A stretch of DNA of 64,000 bases from Bufo bufo (GCF_905171765.1 NC_053389.1:220292624-220356623), one strand, 5' to 3'; counted from the first letter of the stretch, positions 10,670 to 23,589 are shown. The notes: generated by a model not told the origin, from the letters alone. Translations and numbers: made by a program.

Positions 10670-10837
10670 TATATATGTGTTTTTATCCTTAATTACTAGG
10701 GCCCCTCGCTTCTCTGCTGGTTTTAAAATGAGATCTTTTCTCCTTTGTAGAGAGTATAGGGCCTGTCTGTTGATGTTAGAAAGGTTATGGGTAAACTTAA
10801 ACCTGCCTCTCTCCAGGTCCTTTTTAAAGACGGTTAA
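10670..10837 (-). pseudogene. Penelope-like element fragment (N-terminal RT region, downstream part)
   Basis: Minus-strand translation gives LERGRFKFTHNLSNINRQAL, then LILKPAEKRGALVIKDKNTY. This is the 'IxKPADKGGaxVvxD' block near the start of Penelope reverse transcriptases. It continues the frame from 17082-17336 when the TTAA element between them is removed. The reverse transcriptase core itself is absent. Confidence 0.75.
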
Positions 10838-11659
10838 CCCCTTCCTGACATGTGACGTACTATTACGTCATGGAAGTCAGTGACTTCCCGCATTTTGACG
10901 TAATAGTACACCACGGTGATCGGGCAGGCGCCTGAGCGGTGTGCGCCCGATCACTGCAGGGGTCCGGCATTCCCTGGTAGCCGGGCCCCTGCTGTATCTG
11001 CCGGCATCGCTGCCTTCTATGGGTGCCCAGGAGATCCAGCCTCAGGCTCAGTGTAATACACTAACAGGCAATGCATTACAATACAGATGTATTGTAAAGC
11101 ATTGAAGAGGATCAGACCCCCAAAAGTTGAAGTCCCAGAGTGGGACAGAAATAAAGTGTAAAAAAAAAAGTAAAAGTGTTTTTAATAAAAAAAAAAAAGT
11201 TTCAAGTAAAAAAAAAAGAAAAAAAGCCCCTTCCACAGATTTCCTAATAAAAAATAGAAAAAAAGGAAAAACAGACATATTAGGTATACACCCCGTCCGA
11301 TAAACACCATAAAAATAAACCAAAAACTGTGTAAAAAAAGACATTTTTGTCACCTTACATCACAAAAAGTGCAACACCAAGCAATCAAAAAGGCGTATGT
11401 TGAACATAATGGTACCAATAAAACAGTCACCTCATCCCGCAAAAAATGAGATCCTACCTGTGACAAATAAATAAATGACTCTCAGACAATGGAGGCACTA
11501 AAATATGTTTTTTTTTTGCTTCAAAACTGCTATTATTGTGCTAAAGTGAAAAAATAAAAAGTAGACCTATTAGGTATTGCTGCGTCCGTAACAACCTGCT
11601 CTATAAAAATATCACATGACCTAACCCCTCAGGTGAACACCGTAAAAAAAAATAATAAA

Positions 11660-11919
11660 GGCCTCATGCACACGACCGTTCTGTTTTTTGCGGTCCGCAA
11701 GGCCCATTGTAGAAATGCCTATTCTTGTCCGCAAAACGGACAAGAATAGGACATGCTATATATTTTTTGTGGGGCCACGGAACGGTGCAACGGATGCAGA
11801 CAGCACACGGAGTGCTGACCGTATCTTTTGCGGCCCCATTGAAGTGAATCGGTCCGCACCCGAGCCGCAAAAAATGCGGCTCGGATGCGGACCACAACAA
11901 CGGTCGTGTGCATGAGACC
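11660..11919. mobile_element. Harbinger-type MITE (260 bp)
   Basis: Inverted ends GGCCTCATGCACACGACCGT and its near complement at 11900-11919. The flanks are A-rich (AAA on both sides) rather than clear TWA. The interior carries the GCGGTCCGCAA/TTGCGG-type palindromes shared with the copies at 23069, 28396 and 43954. Confidence 0.7.
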
Positions 11920-14797
11920 AAAAACTGCCAAAAAAGCAATTTTTTTGTCCCCTTACATCACAAAAATTGCAACATTAAGCGATCAAAAAGGCGTATGCGC
12001 CCCAAAATTGTACCAATCAAACCGTCCCCTTATCGCACAAAAAATGAGAACCTACCTAAGACAATCGGTCAAAAAATAAAAAAAGCTATGGCTCTCAGAC
12101 TATGGAGACACAAACATTTTTTGGTTTAAAAAATGCTATTATTGTGTAAAACTTAAATAAATAAGAAAAAGTATAAATAGGTATTGCCACCTCTGTAATG
12201 ATCTGTTCTATAAAAATATCACATGACCTAACCCCTCAGGTGAACGCTGTAAAAATAGATAAATAAAAACTGTACCAAAATTAACAATTTTTTGGTCACC
12301 TTGCCCCATAAAGTGTAATAATAAATGATCAAAAAAATCATATGTACCCAAAAAATGGTACCAATAAAACTGGCAGCTTATCCCCTAGTTTCCAAAATGG
12401 GGTAACATTTTGGGAGTTTCTACTGTAAGGGTGCATCGAGGGCTTCAAATGGGACATGGCATCTACAAACCAGTCCAGCAAAATCTGCCTTCCAAAAACC
12501 ATATGGCGTTCCATTTCTGCTGCACCCTGCCGTGTGCCCTTACATCAGTTTACGACCACATATGGGGTGTTTCTGTAAACCGCAGAATCAGGGTAATAAA
12601 TATTGAGTTTTGTTTGGCTGTTAACCCTTCATGTGTTGAAGAAAAAAATGGATTAAAATAGAAAATCTGCTAAAAAAGTGAAATTTAGAAATGTCATCTC
12701 CATTTTCCTTTAATTCTTGTGGAACACCCAAAAGGTTAACAAAGTTTGTAAAATCAGTTTTGAGTAACTTGAGGGGTGTAGTTTCTACAATGGGGTCATT
12801 TATGGGAGCTTTCTACTATGTAAGCCCCACAAAGTGATTTCAGACCTAAAATGGTCCTTAACCCCTTAATGACACGGCCATATTTCACCTTAAGTACCAG
12901 GCAATTTTTTGCAAATCTGACCAGTGTCACTTTAAGTGGTGATCACTTTAAAACGCTTTTACTTATCCAGGCCATTCTGAGATTCTTTTTTCGTCACATA
13001 TTGTACTTCATGGCACTGGTAAAATGGAGTAAAAAAAAAAAACACTTATTTTTCTAAAAAAATCCCAAATTTGCCAAAATTTTTGAAAAATTAGCAAATT
13101 TCCAAGTTTCAATTTCTCTACTTCTATAATTCATAGTAATACCTACAAAAATAGTTTTTACTTTACATTCCCCATATGTCTACTTTATGTTAGGATCATT
13201 TTGGGAATGACATTTTATTTTTGGGGGACGTTAAGGCTTAGAAGTTTAGAAGTAAATATTGAAATTTCTCAGAAATTTTCAAAAACGAACTTTTTAAGGA
13301 CCAGTTTCGGTCTGAAGTCACTTTGTGAGGCTTACATAATAGAAACCACCCAAAAATGACCCCATTCTAGAAACTACCCCCCTCAAGGTATTCAAAACTG
13401 ATTTTACAAATGTCGTTAACCCTTTAGGTGTTCCACAAGAATGAATGGAAAATAGAGATACAATTTCAAAATTTCACTTTTTTGGCAGATTTTCCATTTT
13501 AATATTTTTTTTTTCCAGTTACAAAGCAAGGGTTAACAGCAAAACAAAACTCAATATTTATGGCCCTGATTCTGTAGTTTACAGAAACACCCCATATGTG
13601 GTCGTAAACTGCTGTACGGGCACACGGCAGGGCGCAGAAGGAAAGGAATGCCATACGGTTTTTGGAAGGCAGATTTTGCTGGACTGTTTTCTTTGACACC
13701 ATGTCCCATTTGAAGCCCCCCTGATGCACCCCTAGAGTAGAAACTCCATAAAAGTCACCCCATCTAAGAAACTACACCCCTCAAGGTATTCAAAACTGAT
13801 TTTACAAATGTCATTAACCCTTTAGATGTTCCACAAGAATGAATGGAAAATAGAGATACAATTTCAAAATTTCACTTTTTTGGCAGATTTTCCATTTTTT
13901 AATAAAAAAATTTTTCCACTTACAAAGCAAGGGTTAACAGCCAAACAAAACTCAATATTTATGGCCCTGATTCTGTCGTTTACAGAAACACCCCATATGT
14001 GGTCATAAACTGCTGTACGGGCGCAGGGCGAAGAGGGAAAGGAATGCCATCCGGTTTTTGGAAGGCAGATTTTGCTGGACTGGTTTTTTGACACCATGTC
14101 CCAATTGAAGCCCTTCTGATGCACCCCTAGAGTAGAAACTCCAAAAATTTGACCCCATTTTAGAAACTACAGGATAGGGTGGAAGTTTTGTTGGTACTAG
14201 TTTAGGGTACATATGATTTTTGGTTGCTCTTTATTACACTTTTTGTGAGGCAAGGTAGCAAGAAATAGCTGTTTTGGCACCGTTTTTTTTTTGTTATTTA
14301 CAACATTCATCTGACAGGTTAGATCATGTGGTATTTTTATAGAGCAGGTTGTCACGGACGCGGCGATACCTAATATATATACAATTTTTTTTATTTATGT
14401 AAGTTTTACACAATGATTTCATTTTTGAAACAAAAAAAATAATGTTTTAGTGTCTCCATAGTCTGAGAGCCAAAGTTTTTTCAGTTTTTAGGCGATTATC
14501 TTAGGTAGGGTCTAATTTTTTGCGGGATGAGATAACTGTTTGATTGCACTTTTTTTGGGGTGCATATGACTTTTTGATCGCTTGATATTACACTTTTTGT
14601 GATGTAAGATGACAAAAAAATGGCTTTTTTTTTTACAGCGTTTTTTTTTTCAACAGTGTTTATCTGAGGGGTTAGGTCATGTGATATTTTTATAGAGCCG
14701 GTCAATACGGACGCGGCGATACCTAATATATGTATACTTAATTTACTTAAGTTTTACACAATAACAGCTTTTTTAAAACAAAAAAAATTATGTTTTA

Positions 14798-15077
14798 GGC
14801 CCCTTTCACACGGCCGAGTATTCCGCGCGGATGCGATGCGTGAGTTGAAAGCATGGCACCCGCACTGAATACCGACCCATTTATTTCTATGGGGCTGTTC
14901 ACATGAGTGGTGATTTTCACACATCACTTGAAGTTCGGGTTTAGGTACCAAACTTGCTTCGATTTTTCTCACGCGAGTGCAAAACACATTACAATGTTTT
15001 GCACTCGCGCGGAAAAATCGTGCGTGTTCCCGCAACGCACCCGCACATTTTCCCACAACGCCCGTGTGAAAGAGGCC
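14798..15077. mobile_element. Harbinger-type MITE (280 bp) with TTA duplication
   Basis: Inverted ends GGCCCCTTTCACACGGCC and its near complement, flanked by TTA (14795-14797 and 15078-15080). The related sequence at 14440-14470 shows the empty site with a single TTA (ATGTTTTAGTGTCTCC), which confirms the duplication. Confidence 0.85.
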
Positions 15078-15545
15078 TTAGTGTCTCCATATTCTGAGCC
15101 ATAGTTTTTTTTATTTTTTGGGTGATTGTCTTAGGTAGGGTCTCATTTTTTGCGGGATGAGGTGCCGGTTAGATTGGTACTATTTTGTTGGGCATACGCC
15201 TTTTTGACCACTTACTGTTGTACTTTTTGTGATGTAAGGTGACAAAAAATGTTTTATTTAGCACAGTTTTTATTTTTTATTTTTTACGATGTTCATCTGA
15301 GGGGTTAGGTCAAGTGATAGGTTTATAGAGTCTGTCGATATGGACGCGGCGATACCTAATATGTCGTTTTTGTTTATTTTTAATTTAAACTTTTAATTTT
15401 TGGGGGGGGAAACTTTATTTTTTCAACTTTTTTTTTAACTTTATTATTTTTTGTCCCACTTTGGGACTTCAACTTTTGGGGGTCTAATCCCTTTTACAAT
15501 GCATTCCAATACTTCTGTATTGGAATGCATTGGCTGTATGAGTAA

Positions 15546-16042
15546 GGCTACTTTCACACCTGCGTTCAGGTGTCCGCTCGTGAGCTCCGTTTGAAGGGGC
15601 TCACAAGCGGCCCTGAACGCAGCCGTCTGGCCCTAATGCATTCTCAGTGGACGCGGATCCGCTCAGAATGCATCCGCCTGCCAGCGTTCAGCCTCCGCTC
15701 CGCTCAGTGAGCGGACACCCGAACGCTGCTTGCAGCGTTCGGGTGTCCGCCTGGCCGTGCGGAGGCGAGCGGATCCGTCCACACTTACAATGTAAGTCAA
15801 TGGGGACGGATCCGCTTGAAGATGACACAATATGGCTCAATCTTCAAACGGATCCGCCCCCATTGACTTTCAATGTAAAGTCTGGACGGATCCGCTCAGG
15901 CTACTTTCACACTTAGGAATTTTCCTAAGTTATAATGCAGACGGATCCGTTCTGAACGGATGCAAACGTCTGCATTATAGGAGCGGATCCGTCTGATGAA
16001 ACATCAGACGGACCCGCTCCGAACGCTAGTGTGAAAGTAGCC
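15546..16042. mobile_element. Harbinger-type MITE (497 bp), possibly compound
   Basis: Ends GGCTACTTTCACAC and GTGTGAAAGTAGCC with TAA on both sides (15543-15545, 16043-16045). A second internal left end (GGCTACTTTCACACTTAGG) sits at about 15898, so one copy may have landed inside or beside another. Many CGGATCCG palindromes fill the interior. Confidence 0.8.
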
Positions 16043-16404
16043 TAATACTGTGTGTATTACTCATACAGCTTCCGGCCTGTAAGATCCAGGGGGCTGGATC
16101 TCACAGGCTCGTCACCGGAAGGCAGCGCGATGCCTCAGGAAGGCATCGCGCTGCCTTTCATGCCATCGGGTCCCCATTACAGCCGCATGGGGACCCGATG
16201 GCACCGCCGATCACCGCCGCCGCAACAGTGAAAAGCCGCAAACCGCAGGTCTGAATTGACCTGCGGTTTGCGGCGATCGCTGACACGGGGGGGTCACGGG
16301 ACCCCCCTCACATTTAGCCAAGGTGCCTGCTCAATGATTTGAGCAGGCACCGGGTTCCGATCGCCACCCGCCGAGCGGCGGTGATCGGAAGTACACAGGG
16401 CGTA

Positions 16405-16684
16405 CAGGTTGCAATACACGGCCACAGTTCCGTGTGCATTCCGCATCACGGATGCAGACCCATTCACTTCAATGAGTCCGCAAATCCGGAATTGCGGAAC
16501 GGCCGCACGGAACGGGACCCCTCGGAAGCACTATGGAGTGCTTCCGTGGGGTTGCGTCCCCTACTTCCGTTCCGCAAAAAGATAGAACATGTCCTATCTT
16601 TTTGCGGAACGGGCGGATCGCGGACCCATTAAAGTGAATGGGTCCGCGATCCGATGCGGCTGACCTACGGCCGGGGATCGTGCA
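16405..16684. mobile_element. Truncated Harbinger-type MITE
   Basis: Matches the interior of the MITE at 55849-56201, including the paired GATAGAACATGTCCTATC hairpin and the CGGACCCATT/AATGGGTCCG arms, but both termini are missing. It sits at the broken junction of TTAA copies 2 and 3. Confidence 0.65.
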
Positions 16685-17081
16685 TTGCTTCTAAAATTCT
16701 AAGCCTTCTAACGTCCTAAAAAAATAAAATTACATTTACAAAATGATGCCAACATAAAGTAGACATATGGGGAATGTTAAGTAATAAACATTTTATGAGG
16801 TATCACTTTCTGTTTTAAAAGCAGAGAAATAGAAATTTAGAAAATTGCTAATTTTTCTAAATTGTTGGTAAATTTGGGATTTTTTCATAAATAAAGGTAA
16901 AATATATTGACTTAAATTTTTGACTATCATGAAGTACAATGTGTCACAAGAAAACAATCTCAGAATGGCTTGGATAATTAAAAGTGATCCAAAGTTATTA
17001 CCACATAAATTGACACGTCAGATTTTCAAAAAAATGACCTGGACAGAAGGACGAAAACTGGCACGGGGTAGACGTGGTTAA

Positions 17082-17336
17082 GTTGCGTTGCACTAGGCTT
17101 ATTAAAGTCTCAATCGTGGGTTGGTTTTTAGGGGGAGTAAATGTGCTTTTATTGCGTAGACCCAGACCCTAAATGGGCCGAAACGTAACAACAGCCGCAG
17201 ATTGAATGATAAACAAGAATATATAATTCAAAAATTACGGATATCGTGATATTTCTGGAGTGGTTCTCATATTATTCGACAGGATGGGAACCCGACTCCT
17301 AGAGCATCATACAACACATTATCAGCAGTGTGCGAC
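17082..17336 (-). pseudogene. Penelope-like element fragment (N-terminal part)
   Basis: Minus-strand translation of the part nearest 17090 reads RNKSTFTPPKNQPTIETLIS, typical of the region just before the reverse transcriptase of Penelope-like elements. It leads into 10837-10670 across the TTAA insertion. The rest, towards 17336, looks like leader sequence. Only a fragment is present, with no catalytic domain. Confidence 0.65.
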
Positions 17337-17339
17337 TTA

Positions 17340-17826
17340 GGGTACTTTCACACTAGCGTTTTTCTTTTCCGGCATAGAGTTCCGTCACAGGGGCTCTATA
17401 CCGGAAAAGAACTGATCAGGCATATCCCCATGCATTCTGAATGGAGAGTAATCCGTTCTGGATGCATCAGGATGTCTTCAGTTCAGTCGTTTTGACTGAT
17501 CAGGCAAAAGATAAAACTGTAGCATGCTACGGTTTTATCTCCGGCGAAAAAAACTGAAGACTTGCCTGAATCCCGGATATAGCATTTCTTCCCATAGGAA
17601 TGTATTTGTGCTGGATCCGGCATTCAAAATATGGTAAAAATGTGAAAAAAGATACAAAACGGATCCGTCTGTCCACATGACAAGAGAAGAGACGGATCCG
17701 TTCTTGCAATGCATCCGGATGCGTCTCACAAATGCTTTCAGTCACATGCAGATCGGTGGATCCGGCGGGTAGTTCCGACGACTGAACTGCCCGCCGGATC
17801 ACACTGCCACAAGTGTGAAAGTAGCC
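17340..17826. mobile_element. Harbinger-type MITE (487 bp)
   Basis: Ends GGGTACTTTCACACTAGCG and GTGTGAAAGTAGCC, flanked by TTA (17337-17339) and TAA (17827-17829). It closely resembles the copy at 40617-41123, including the TTTTTCTTTTCCGGCAT segment. No coding frame is present. Confidence 0.8.
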
Positions 17827-17842
17827 TAAGCATTTTCCAACT

Positions 17843-19925
17843 ATAGACACATCTATCACTTATCACTATATACTGACCTATAGACACATCTATCACTTAT
17901 CACTATACTGACCTATAAACACATCTATCACTTATCACTATATACTGACCTATAGACACATCTATCACTTATCACTATATACTGACCTATAGACACATCT
18001 ATCACTTATCACTATACTGACCTATAGACACATCTATCACTTATCACTATACTGACCTATAGACACATCTATCACTTATCACTATACTGACCTATAGACA
18101 CATCTATCACTTATCACTATATATTGACCTATAGACACATCTATCACTTATCACTATACTGACCTATAGACACATCTATCACTTATCACTATACTGACCT
18201 ATAAACACATCTATCACTTATCACTATATACTGACCTATAGACACATCTATCACTTATCACTATATACTGACCTATAGACACATCTATCACTTATCACTA
18301 TACTGACCTATAGACACATCTATCACTTATCACTATACTGACCTATAAACACATCTATCACTTATCACTATATACTGACCTATAGACACATCTATCACTT
18401 ATCACTATACTGACCTATAGACACATCTATCACTTATCACTATACTGACCTATAGACACATCTATCACTTATCACTATACTGACCTATAGACACATCTAT
18501 CACTTATCACTATACTGACCTATAGACACATCTATCACTTATCACTATATACTGACCTACAAACACATCTATCACTTATCACTATACTGACCTATAGACA
18601 CATCTATCACTTATCACTATATACTGACCTATAGACACATCTATCACTTATCACTATACTGACCTATAGACACATCTATCACTTATCACTATATACTGAC
18701 CTATAGACACATCTATCACTTATCACTATACTGACCTATAGACACATCTATCACTTATCACTATACTGACCTATAAACACATCTATCACTTATCACTATA
18801 TACTGACCTATAGACACATCTATCACTTATCACTATACTGACCTATAGACACATCTATCACTTATCACTATACTGACCTATAGACACATCTATCACTTAT
18901 CACTATACTGACCTATAGACACATCTATCACTTATCACTATACTGACCTATAGACACATCTATCACTTATCACTATATACTGACCTACAGACACATCTAT
19001 CACTTATCACTATACTGACCTATAGACACATCTATCACTTATCACTATATACTGACCTATAGACACATCTATCACTTATCACTATACTGACCTATAGACA
19101 CATCTATCACTTATCACTATATACTGACCTATAGACACATCTATCACTTATCACTATATACTGACCTATAGACACATCTATCACTTATCACTATACTGAC
19201 CTATAAACACATCTATCACTTATCACTATATACTGACCTATAGACACATCTATCACTTATCACTATATACTGACCTATAGACACATCTATCACTTATCAC
19301 TATATAATGACCTATAGACACATCTATCACTTATCACTATATACTGACCTATAGACACATCTATCACTTATCACTATACTGACCTATAAACACATCTATC
19401 ACTTATCACTATATACTGACCTATAGACACATCTATCACTTATCACTATATACTGACCTATAGACACATCTATCACTTATCACTATACTGACCTATAGAC
19501 ACATCTATCACTTATCACTATACTGACCTATAGACACATCTATCACTTATCACTATATACTGACCTATAGACACATCTATCACTTATCACTATACTGACC
19601 TATAGACACATCTATCACTTATCACTATATACTGACCTATAGACACATCTATCACTTATCACTATATACTGACCTATAGACACATCTATCACTTATCACT
19701 ATACTGACCTATAGACACATCTATCACTTATCACTATACTGACCTATAGACACATCTATCACTTATCACTATACTGACCTATAGACACATCTATCACTTA
19801 TCACTATATCCTGACCTATAGACACATCTATCACTTATCACTATATATTGACCTATAGACACATCTATCACTTATCAGTACACTGACCTATAGACACATC
19901 TATCACTTATCAGTACACTGACTTG
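17843..19925. repeat. 35/37-bp satellite A, main block (about 2.1 kb)
   Basis: Nearly perfect tandem units of the repeat described at 9719-10056, about 57 units. Variants include ATAAACAC for ATAGACAC, and terminal degenerate units (CAGTACACTGAC) near 19880-19925. Groups of units with the same variant order recur, suggesting multi-unit duplication by unequal exchange. Confidence 0.97.
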
Positions 19926-21165
19926 TCACTATAGTGATTCATAGACCACTTATGATTACTGCCCTCCTGCAGGACCCTCAATAGGCTGACAGCCCCAAAG
20001 GCAGCAGCGTTACTGGTTATAATCACAGACCGTTATTATATATCATGTCATTTATAACTGCTGTGTCTGCCCACGAGTCCCTGCTCTGCAGCCGGCCACT
20101 ATCTTGAAGCAGCCTAAACTTTTGTTCATCTTGCACCTCCTGGTTCATGAATAGAATGCCAGAACAGCAGTAAAGAATGCCACTTGCTTAGACAACACAT
20201 TCAGTGTCTGTAAAGCTGGGAGACCAAGATAAGTCATAAACGGCGGAAGAGAAGATGAAGCCTTCACCCAGGTTCCGAGCCTGGACTTCTTTCCGCTCCA
20301 CACTGATGTCCTGGTGACGGCGTGTTTGTATGACATCAGCTCGTATGGCACATTGCCTTTGGATACAAGAAACCAGACTCAGACATAATATTCTGCTACA
20401 ATGTGTCAGTGGGGGAGGGTACTGAGCAGCGCTTCTGCCGTAATTCGGGTAGTGATGTTCTCTTTACGTTTCCATTTTAAAGCGACGGTTGTGGAGGCTT
20501 CTGAGTCTGTGTCGCTGCGTGTGCAAATGAATGGATGCCGGGAATCCAGTCTGACGTCAAATTTACTTCAGTATTTGCAGTGAGAAATTAAGGGAGATTA
20601 ACCTCTTGTTAAACAGAGCTCTACAACATCTTTAATTGCAAAAATTGTGAAAATAAAAATGAATTGTTTTTGGGAGGGGGAGCAGCCACACCTAACGAAG
20701 AGACAGTGCCTCCCTCCCTACAATTTGCTGCTTTGCTGCACTTTCTAGTGAGAGGGGCTATAGTGTCTATCTATCCCAAGCTTCCCTCTTCATAGAATTG
20801 AATGCCAGAACTACAGTGAAGACTGACACAGAGGAGGGGAAGAGGTTTTAACTAGCAGTGCATGGTAGTGGCTGTCAATCAGCATCTGTTACCGTTGTAG
20901 GAGTTTGAGGTTTCTGGGAAAGTTCATTTTAAGGTCTCCAGTCACTTTGGGTATGAGCTCAGCCTTCCACCTGTCTCCTGTAGGAGCGCGATAGTTCTAT
21001 CTGCTGTATTTTGTGGCCCCTGTAAAGCACCCCAGAATAATGGACATTGAAGGAAATAACAGATTATAGCTATGGGGAGGTGCTACTAATGAAAACTGAC
21101 TGACCTGTTACATGGGCACGTGGCAGCTGAAGACATCTGTGTTGGTCCCATGTTAATATGTGCCC
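19926..21165. other. Intronic sequence, no gene seen
   Basis: Non-repetitive sequence with only short frames that lack recognisable domains or convincing splice-site pairs. It probably represents old single-copy intron. Confidence 0.5.
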
Positions 21166-21478
21166 GCATTGCTGAGAAAAAAGATTTTTTTAACATATGC
21201 AAATGAGACTCTAGGAGCAACGGGGGCGTTGCCATTACACCTAGAGGCTCTGCTCTCTCTGCAACCGCCGTGCCCTCTGCACTTTGATTGACAGGTCTAG
21301 GCGGTGTAAACGTTATCACGCCTGGCCCTGACTTTTCCTAAAGTCAATCACAGTGGAGAGGACACGGCAGTTGCAGAGAGAGCAGAGCCTCTAGGTGTAG
21401 CGGCAACGCCCCCATTGCTCCCAGAGGCTCATGTGCATATATTAAAACATCCTTTTTCTCAGCAATGCGTTTTGGGGT
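21166..21478. mobile_element. Palindromic MITE-like element (about 310 bp)
   Basis: Ends GCATTGCTGAGAAAAAAGAT and its complement ATCCTTTTTCTCAGCAATGC. The arms continue with GAGGCTCTGCTCTCTCTGCA paired with TGCAGAGAGAGCAGAGCCTC. I could not fix a target duplication, so the superfamily is open. Confidence 0.6.
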
Positions 21479-21541
21479 TGCAGGGACGGGAGGGGTGTCA
21501 GGGTTTGGTGGATGCAGGATATGGGGAATTGTAAAGCATAA

Positions 21542-21779
21542 GGGCTCATGCACACGGCCGTCGCCTGTCTTGCAGTCCACAAATTGCGTATCTGCAACAC
21601 ACGGATACCGGACATGTGTGTGTCCCGCCTCTACAGAACAGTCCTATCTTTATTCGTAAAGTGGACAAGAATAGGGCATGTTCTATATTTTTGCGGGTGC
21701 CACGGAACAGACATATGGATGTGGACAGCACACGGTCCTCTGATCTGATGAGGAAAAAAAATGTTTATTTGCATGAGCC
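21542..21779. mobile_element. Harbinger-type MITE (238 bp)
   Basis: Left end GGGCTCATGCACACGGCCG, flanked by TAA. Right end GCATGAGCC, followed by TTA. Internal GGACAAGAATAGG hairpin shared with the other members of this group. Confidence 0.65.
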
Positions 21780-22196
21780 TTAAGGGTGATACTAGGTGGG
21801 GGTGTATGGTATTATGAAGGCAGGGTAGGGGGGGGGGGGGGCATGTTCTCTTGTCTCCTTACAATAATCTCTAATAATAAAAGAATACAAAAAACCACCA
21901 GTTTATGTGCGGGGGGTATGAGAGCAGGAAGCCCCCTCCCCCTACCCTGCCGTTACTAATGAGGCCATGAAGCCGCTTCCCCACAGCACTCATTTTTGTC
22001 TGGTTTCTCCTGTGTCTGCTGACGTCAGTGTAAACTCCAGATGGGGCTTCGCCAGAGACCGAGGCCTTTATTGCCTGTCCAGCCGGATCATTCCCAGAAG
22101 TTCTACGGTCACTGCACCATGAACAGAGGCCATTGTCAGATGCCCCTTCCCTCCAGATACATCAATATAACATATCATTATTCTTAGGGGCCTTCA

Positions 22197-22419
22197 CGTG
22201 ATTGAAAAGCGTGGATCTACAAAACACGGATACCGGCCGTGTGCATCCCCCATTTCCCACAGGTCCCTCACTATGTAATAAATGCCTCTTCTTGTCCACT
22301 AAATGGACAAGAATAGGACATGTTCTATTTTTTTTTTTTTTTTTTGCGGGGTCACACAATGACGGTCTGCCTCTGATCCGCAAAAGAAGTGGATCAGATA
22401 CGGTTGTGTGAATGGACCC
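22197..22419. mobile_element. Harbinger-type MITE (223 bp)
   Basis: Flanked by TTA on both sides (22194-22196, 22420-22422). The ends are diverged (GGGGCCTTCACGTG and TGTGTGAATGGACCC), but the interior keeps the CTTGTCCACTAAATGGACAAG hairpin of the group. Confidence 0.6.
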
Positions 22420-22434
22420 TTATACTGACATACT

Positions 22435-22640
22435 CTGTACGGAGGTTACTGGCGTCCTGCAGCGTTAGGGTCCTGCGTTCAAATCCAACCTAAGACATCT
22501 GCATGGAGTTTGTATGTTCTCCCCGTGTCTGTGAGGGTTTCCTCCCTGATAGGGATGTCTTTAGATTGTGAGCCCCACTGCGGACAGCAAGCAATGATGT
22601 CTGTAAAGTGCGGTGGAATATCTTAGCACTATGTACGGTA
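22435..22640 (+). mobile_element. tRNA-derived SINE
   Basis: A B-box-like GTTCAAATCC lies at 22477-22486, followed by the unrelated body CATGGAGTTTGTATGTTCTC, ATTGTGAGCCCCACTG and a tail with GTAAAGTGCGGTGGAATAT. The same body occurs in reverse at 42553-42760, and a tail fragment lies near 54990. The A box is degenerate. This is not a functional tRNA gene. Confidence 0.75.
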
Positions 22641-23068
22641 GGCAAGAAATACCAATGTGAGGGTGGACATATTATGTCACCTAGAAGCAATAGATGGCTC
22701 TGGGGCTGATGTTTACTAGGCGGAGGGGGGATGCTGATTAATATTTTACGTTATTGTGGCATATAACCCTTTTCTCCCTCCTGATCCACAAGCCTTTAGT
22801 TTCACCCCAGGGATGGCAGGAAGCGCTTGCTCTACACGGGGATTGTTAGAGATGTGATGTTAGTTTTGTGCTGACTTCTCCTCAGGGCCGTCTTTAATAT
22901 TGATTGGACCCTGGGCAAGAATTTACTTGGGCCCCCTGGATCCCGCCTTCCCACACCCTAGCATGCAATCACGCCCTCCACCACAACACACACACACAAA
23001 AAAAAAAATCCACACACCTCGTAGAGTAGTGAACTACTACTGCAGTATTATTTATTTAGGGACTGTAA

Positions 23069-23287
23069 GGCCTCATGCACACGACTGTGCCGTTTTTTGC
23101 GGTCCGCAAAAAACGGAAGCCGCCCGTGTGCCTTCTGCAATTTGCGTAACGGAACGGGCGTCCCATTGTAGACATGCCTATTCTTGTCCGCAAAACTGAC
23201 AAGAATAGGACATGTTCTATTTTTTTGGCGGGGCCACGTAACGGAGCAACGGATGCGGACCCAAACAACGGCCGTGTGCATGAGGCC
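23069..23287. mobile_element. Harbinger-type MITE (219 bp) with TAA duplication
   Basis: Ends GGCCTCATGCACACGACTGT and CCGTGTGCATGAGGCC, flanked by TAA on both sides (23066-23068, 23288-23290). A clear member of the GGCCTCATGCACACG group, nested in the hAT element. Confidence 0.85.
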
Positions 23288-23589
23288 TAAGCACATGCAG
23301 TCTCAGGAGTGGTCCACACCACACCCCTGCCTTGCAGCCTCACAGGAGTACAGGACCAGTATCTGCACACGTATGTATGGCATAATTGGGATGCACATCA
23401 CACATGACATGACACAGGTCTTTACCAGACACATTATTATTGCCACATGTGTCACATGCCACTACTGACTGTACAGCCGTTCAGAGTCCAGACAGTTCAC
23501 AGTTCCACTTCCTTCAGAAAATCGAGCCTGCCGTGCACTCTAGCGACTTACAGATAGAGGCAGTGGCGTTGCTATGGCTGGTGTCACCC

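Larger units (their letters stand above)
12862..16400. mobile_element. TTAA-targeting DNA element, copy 3 (inverted relative to copy 2)
   Basis: Starts after TTAA at 12858-12861 with CCCCTTAATGACACGG, which is the complement of the right end of copy 1 (6160-6394). It contains two diverged copies of a 400-bp block (13320-13760 and 13730-14170), as copy 1 does. The far end near 16340-16400 has the GC-rich 'ggtgatcgg' start but lacks a clean terminus, because a MITE fragment lies there. Two MITEs are nested inside it. Confidence 0.6.
10838..17077. mobile_element. TTAA-targeting DNA element, copy 2, inserted in the Penelope fragment and itself split by copy 3
   Basis: Bordered by TTAA at 10834-10837 and 17078-17081. 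The left part (10838-12857) parallels copy 1: CCCCTTCCTGACATGTGACG, GC-rich start, then long A/T-rich blocks. The remainder (about 16690-17077) is the other end. Between them sits copy 3 in opposite orientation. Removing the element and one TTAA rejoins the Penelope frame without a shift, which shows the pre-insertion site. No transposase is seen. Confidence 0.65.

Noticed and set aside
17843..19925. CRISPR-like array
   Set aside because: The 35/37-bp units are contiguous, with no unique spacers. It is a tandem satellite in a eukaryotic intron.
22471..22490. tRNA gene
   Set aside because: Only a B-box-like stretch is present. No cloverleaf can be formed, and the same body recurs as a SINE.
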